Positions 60,909-64,000 of a stretch of DNA of 64,000 nt are shown here, piece by piece (the stretch's first letter is position 1; every line of letters starts with the position of its first letter). A program made the translations under genes and the position numbers. The notes under the pieces were generated by a model. That model did not search any database. It was not told where the DNA came from and was given only the letters and a program-made list of their open reading frames with translations. The DNA is from Echinicola soli (lineage in GTDB: Bacteria > Bacteroidota > Bacteroidia > Cytophagales > Cyclobacteriaceae): NCBI RefSeq assembly GCF_006575665.1, contig NZ_CP041253.1, forward strand, positions 4,563,001-4,627,000. Reading direction: 5' to 3'.

Positions 60909-61059
60909 TTTCACCAACTCATCGAACCAAAGATCAAGGTGACTTCTTGCAATATTTCACCAGAGTAATTGAGTTAAAAGAATAGGAAAAACACAGCAAA
61001 ACCGAAAAGACCAAGTTAAATGATGCAGTCCTTGAGGCTTTGCTAGAAAACAAAAAAGC

Positions 61060-62001
61060 ATGAAATATTACACCCAATTTGAAAACAAATCCCTTGCTGA
61101 TCAGCTTATTAAAAAAGCCTTGGAATACAAAAAAGAACCACTTTCTGATAGTAACCTTGGTAGGGGCAAGCGAATTGGATTATTATTTCTTAATCCTAGC
61201 CTAAGAACGCGCCTCAGCACTCAAATTGCTGCATCAAACCTTGGCATGGAGTCCATTGTCCTGAATATGGATAAAGAAAGCTGGGCACTGGAAATGGAAG
61301 ATGGAGTGATCATGAACCAGGGCAAAGCCGAACACATCCGGGATGCAGCGGGTGTATTGGGAAGCTATTTCGACATCCTGGCGCTGCGGGCTTTCCCCTC
61401 TCTTAGCAATAAAGATGAAGATAGTGAAGATTTCATCCTCCATCAGTTCGCAAAGCACAGTGGGCTGCCATTGATCAGCTTGGAAAGTGCTATCCGCCAT
61501 CCTTTGCAGAGCTTGGCCGATATGGTAACCATTGATGAGCACAAGAAAAAAGACAAGCCTAAAGTAGTCCTTACCTGGGCTCCGCATATCAAAGCTATTC
61601 CGCATGCTGTAGCCAATTCCTTTGCCGAATGGTCCATTGGATGTGGCCACGATGTGACCATCACCCATCCGGAAGGATATGAGTTGGACGAGCGCTTCAC
61701 AAACGGGGCCAAAATCGAACACGACCAGGACAAAGCACTGGCCGATGCCGATTTTGTTTACGTTAAAAATTGGAGTGCCTTTAATGATTACGGGAAAATC
61801 CTTTGCACCGATGAATCCTGGATGCTCAATGAACAAAAACTTGGGCAGGCACCCAATGCCAAAGTAATGCACTGCCTTCCAGTGAGAAGAAACGTAGAGC
61901 TTTCGGACGAAATCCTGGATGGACCAAGAAGCCTTGTCCAGCACCAAGCCAAAAACCGGATTTTCGCTGCCCAAGCAGCCATTAGTGAGCTTTTGAAATA
62001 A
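61060..62001 (+). CDS. argF': N-acylornithine carbamoyltransferase (probable N-acetylornithine type)
   Basis: 313-aa transcarbamylase. The carbamoyl-phosphate motif, usually STRT(R) in OTCases, reads SLRTRLS (about 47-53), and HCLPVRR near the C-terminus replaces the HCLP of OTCase, both diagnostic for the N-acylornithine family of Bacteroidota and xanthomonads. The family splits into N-acetyl- and N-succinylornithine enzymes, separated chiefly by one residue (Glu92 in Xanthomonas, Pro90 in Bacteroides fragilis); this protein reads GKAEHI at 88-93 without a proline, which leans to acetylornithine. The neighbouring acetyl-type genes agree. No canonical argF is present. Confidence 0.9.
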   Translation: MKYYTQFENKSLADQLIKKALEYKKEPLSDSNLGRGKRIGLLFLNPSLRTRLSTQIAASNLGMESIVLNMDKESWALEMEDGVIMNQGKAEHIRDAAGVLGSYFDILALRAFPSLSNKDEDSEDFILHQFAKHSGLPLISLESAIRHPLQSLADMVTIDEHKKKDKPKVVLTWAPHIKAIPHAVANSFAEWSIGCGHDVTITHPEGYELDERFTNGAKIEHDQDKALADADFVYVKNWSAFNDYGKILCTDESWMLNEQKLGQAPNAKVMHCLPVRRNVELSDEILDGPRSLVQHQAKNRIFAAQAAISELLK

Positions 62002-62031
62002 TCCCGTGACCATCACAACCTATTACCTGAT

Positions 62032-62832
62032 ATGAATATAAGCATTGTCAAAATCGGCGGGAACGTCATCGATGACCCCCAAAAGCTGGATGAGTTTTTA
62101 CTCCTGTTTTCCCGCTTGGAAGGAAAAAAAATCCTCGTTCATGGAGGTGGTGTCATGGCTTCCAAATTTGGCTCAAGCCTGGGAATCGAACCAAAAATGG
62201 TCGATGGCCGACGGATTACCGATGCGGATACCCTGGACGTGGTCACCATGGTCTATGCCGGTCTGATCAATAAAAAGATCGTGGCCAAACTCCAGCAATT
62301 TGAGCAAAACGCCATGGGATTCACTGGTGCTGACGGAAATCTTATTCGTTCAGCGAAGCGTCCGGTAAAAGACATCGACTACGGATTTGTAGGAGATGTC
62401 AAAGAAATAAATACCGAACTGATGGAAGTGCTATTGGAAAAAGATGTCGTGCCGGTATTTTCGGCCATCACGCACGATCGAAAAGGCAACCTGCTAAATA
62501 CCAATGCGGATACCATTGCTTCTGAAATCGCCACATCCATGTCCGTAAAGCATACCGTAAGACTGTATTTCTGCTTTAATAAAGCCGGGGTACTGATCGA
62601 TGAAAACAATGATGATTCACTCGTCCCCAAAATCAACGAGGACATTTATGATGAACTCAAAAGGGACAACGTTATCCATAGCGGCATGATCCCCAAGCTG
62701 GACAATGCCTTCAGTGCACTTCACAAGGGAGTCAGCAATGTGTGGCTGGGCAAAGCAGAAAACCTGATCTTAGCCTCCAAAGGCAAAAAATCAGGCACCA
62801 ATATCGAGCGACACCGGTACGATCTTTATTGA
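62032..62832 (+). CDS. argB: Acetylglutamate kinase
   Basis: 266 aa amino-acid kinase family; phosphorylates N-acetylglutamate. The N-terminal KIGGNV (about 6-11), LVHGGG nucleotide motif, KMVDGRRITD and the C-terminal SGMIPKLDNAF segments are canonical. It lacks an N-terminal arginine-binding helix extension, so it may be less sensitive to arginine feedback. It lies 30 nt after the carbamoyltransferase gene. Confidence 0.95.
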   Translation: MNISIVKIGGNVIDDPQKLDEFLLLFSRLEGKKILVHGGGVMASKFGSSLGIEPKMVDGRRITDADTLDVVTMVYAGLINKKIVAKLQQFEQNAMGFTGADGNLIRSAKRPVKDIDYGFVGDVKEINTELMEVLLEKDVVPVFSAITHDRKGNLLNTNADTIASEIATSMSVKHTVRLYFCFNKAGVLIDENNDDSLVPKINEDIYDELKRDNVIHSGMIPKLDNAFSALHKGVSNVWLGKAENLILASKGKKSGTNIERHRYDLY

Positions 62833-62976
62833 TATTATAATGAATGGAATTACAGATGTAAGCGTCAATGTCGTTTCCTTTTTGTTAATGCCCCTTGTAA
62901 GTGGATAAAGAAAAAGTAAGCAAAAAAGTGTCAACTGAATTCAGGACGTGACAGCAGCAGATGCCTTTTGATTCAT

Positions 62977-62984
62977 TACTTTTG
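62977..62984 (+). promoter_or_regulatory. Candidate -7 element ahead of the argE-like gene
   Basis: TACTTTTG matches TAnnTTTG exactly, 31 nt upstream of the start codon. It suggests the last gene may also have its own promoter; no good -33 partner is seen. Confidence 0.35.
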
Positions 62985-63015
62985 ACACTACACTTGAAAT
63001 AGATACTTAACAGAC

Positions 63016-64000
63016 ATGCCCTACCCAATCATCCATGAACTTAAACAAGAAGCCAAACAACTTCTACAACAACTAATAGAAACCCCTTCTCTTAGCCGGG
63101 AGGAAGAAAACACCGCACAGCTGCTGGCAGATTACCTGACCAAAAAAGGCGTCCAGGTAAAGCGGTTACAAAACAATGTTTGGGCAGTCAATAAGCATTT
63201 TGATCCCAAACTGCCCAGCATCCTTCTCAATTCCCACCATGACACTGTAAAACCCAACAATGGCTACACCAAAGATCCTTTTAAGGCCATTGTAGAAGAT
63301 GGGAAACTATACGGGTTGGGCAGTAATGATGCAGGAGGATGCCTAGTCAGCCTTATCGCTACCTTTGTCCATTTCTATGAGCAAAAACTCCCTTACAACC
63401 TCATTTTGGCAGCCACCGCTGAGGAAGAAGTAAGTGGAAAAAATGGCATTGCTTTGTTACTGAAAGAATTGCCAACGATAGCACTGGCCATCGTAGGAGA
63501 ACCAACACTGCTGGATGTGGCCGTTGCTGAAAAAGGGCTGATGGTCATCGATGCCACCGTGACGGGAAAAGCAGGTCATGCTGCCAGAAACGAAGGCGTA
63601 AACGCACTCTACGAAGCACTTCCCGACCTCAATGCCCTCAAAGATTATAAATTCAAAAAAGTATCCGATTACTTGGGCGAAAGCAAAGTATCAGCCACCA
63701 TCATCCAAGCGGGTTCACAGCACAATGTCGTGCCGGACAAATGTGTCTATACAATAGACGTCAGGGTCACAGACAGCTATACCCTTCAGCAGGCCTTGGA
63801 TGAACTCAAGGGCTTCCTAAAAGCTGATCTCCAACCAAGATCCATGCGGCTCAACTCTTCCGCATTGCCAAAAACCCACCGCATCTGGGAAGTAATCGAT
63901 CAATTATCACTCAAATGCTATGGCAGCCCAACCCTATCTGATCAGGCATTGATCCCTTACCCGTCGATCAAAATCGGCCCCGGTGATTCTGCCCGTTCAC
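63016..64000 (+). CDS. argE: M20-family deacetylase, argE-like (partial, cut at right edge)
   Basis: The 328 visible codons encode a zinc aminoacylase-fold hydrolase: metal-binding LLNSHHDTV and GLGSNDAGG, catalytic Glu in AEEEVSG, then the dimerisation domain with VTGKAGHAARNEG. In this operon it should remove the acetyl group from N-acetylcitrulline (or acetylornithine). The 3' end, with the last zinc His, lies outside the window. Gap from argB is 183 nt. It is an M20 peptidase family member, so dipeptidase activity cannot be excluded. Confidence 0.87.
   Translation, partial: MPYPIIHELKQEAKQLLQQLIETPSLSREEENTAQLLADYLTKKGVQVKRLQNNVWAVNKHFDPKLPSILLNSHHDTVKPNNGYTKDPFKAIVEDGKLYGLGSNDAGGCLVSLIATFVHFYEQKLPYNLILAATAEEEVSGKNGIALLLKELPTIALAIVGEPTLLDVAVAEKGLMVIDATVTGKAGHAARNEGVNALYEALPDLNALKDYKFKKVSDYLGESKVSATIIQAGSQHNVVPDKCVYTIDVRVTDSYTLQQALDELKGFLKADLQPRSMRLNSSALPKTHRIWEVIDQLSLKCYGSPTLSDQALIPYPSIKIGPGDSARS

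Noticed and set aside
61234..62016. Long minus-strand frame opposite the carbamoyltransferase gene
   Set aside because: It is a shadow frame of a well-supported gene, with no recognisable domain.

Overview
The window looks like a chromosomal segment of a Bacteroidota member, most likely order Cytophagales and close to the Echinicola/Cyclobacterium/Algoriphagus group (inference from gene content and style, no search run). Supporting signs are the almost complete absence of Shine-Dalgarno sequences, TAnnTTTG-like -7 promoter elements, a large TonB-dependent receptor of the outer-membrane beta-barrel type, LytS/LytTR regulators, Wza/Wzc/Wzi exopolysaccharide genes, and an arginine pathway that uses an N-acylornithine carbamoyltransferase. 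I see no rRNA, tRNA, CRISPR array or intact transposase.

Layout. Positions 1-10944 form an exopolysaccharide/capsule block, mostly on the minus strand: UDP-glucuronate decarboxylase (cut by the left edge), Wzc-like tyrosine autokinase, Wza-like export lipoprotein, a LytTR response regulator on the plus strand, UDP-glucuronate 4-epimerase, a membrane sugar-phosphate transferase and a Wzi-like barrel. A 1.9-kb gene-free gap inside it (4183-6108) holds a small transposon-like repeat and a multi-stem inverted-repeat structure. Positions 11299-27665 are mixed housekeeping and accessory genes: thioredoxin-reductase-like protein, topoisomerase III, a single-domain response regulator, small stress/detoxification-type proteins, a phospholipase-C-like lipoprotein, an S41 peptidase, a sulfatase, an exonuclease, EcsC, a phosphoesterase, DUF808 and succinate-semialdehyde dehydrogenase.

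Positions 27666-29611 are a mobile-element hot spot. Two non-autonomous elements share GGYTCTRTATG terminal inverted repeats, and each is flanked by a perfect 8-bp target duplication. One of them interrupts a zeta-toxin-like kinase pseudogene, and removing it with one duplication copy restores the frame at the junction. Then come pyruvate dehydrogenase E1 beta, a small barrel protein, a decayed lipoprotein gene, a PagL-like lipid A deacylase, a TonB receptor with a divergent LytS/LytTR two-component pair, a deaminase, a PLP decarboxylase, a gene flanked by inverted repeats, a TPR-like protein, 2-isopropylmalate synthase, Ffh, SMC, a radical SAM protein, a DsbA-like protein and an autoinhibited Fic protein with an HTH domain.

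From 56409 to the right edge lies the arginine biosynthesis operon: GNAT acetylglutamate synthase, argG, argC, argD, N-acylornithine carbamoyltransferase, argB and a truncated argE-like deacetylase. It is preceded by a 39-codon ORF whose last ten codons include three arginine codons, a candidate attenuation leader. The genes cover glutamate to arginine by the acetylated route up to argininosuccinate; argH is not in the window.

The signals most worth follow-up are the structured element at 4929-5196, the two repeat families with target duplications (27772-29100 and the TTACTGG family at 4659, 22376 and 47410), the arginine leader ORF, and the 24-bp palindrome followed by an orphan terminator at 45971-46121. 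No obviously new multi-gene system was found.
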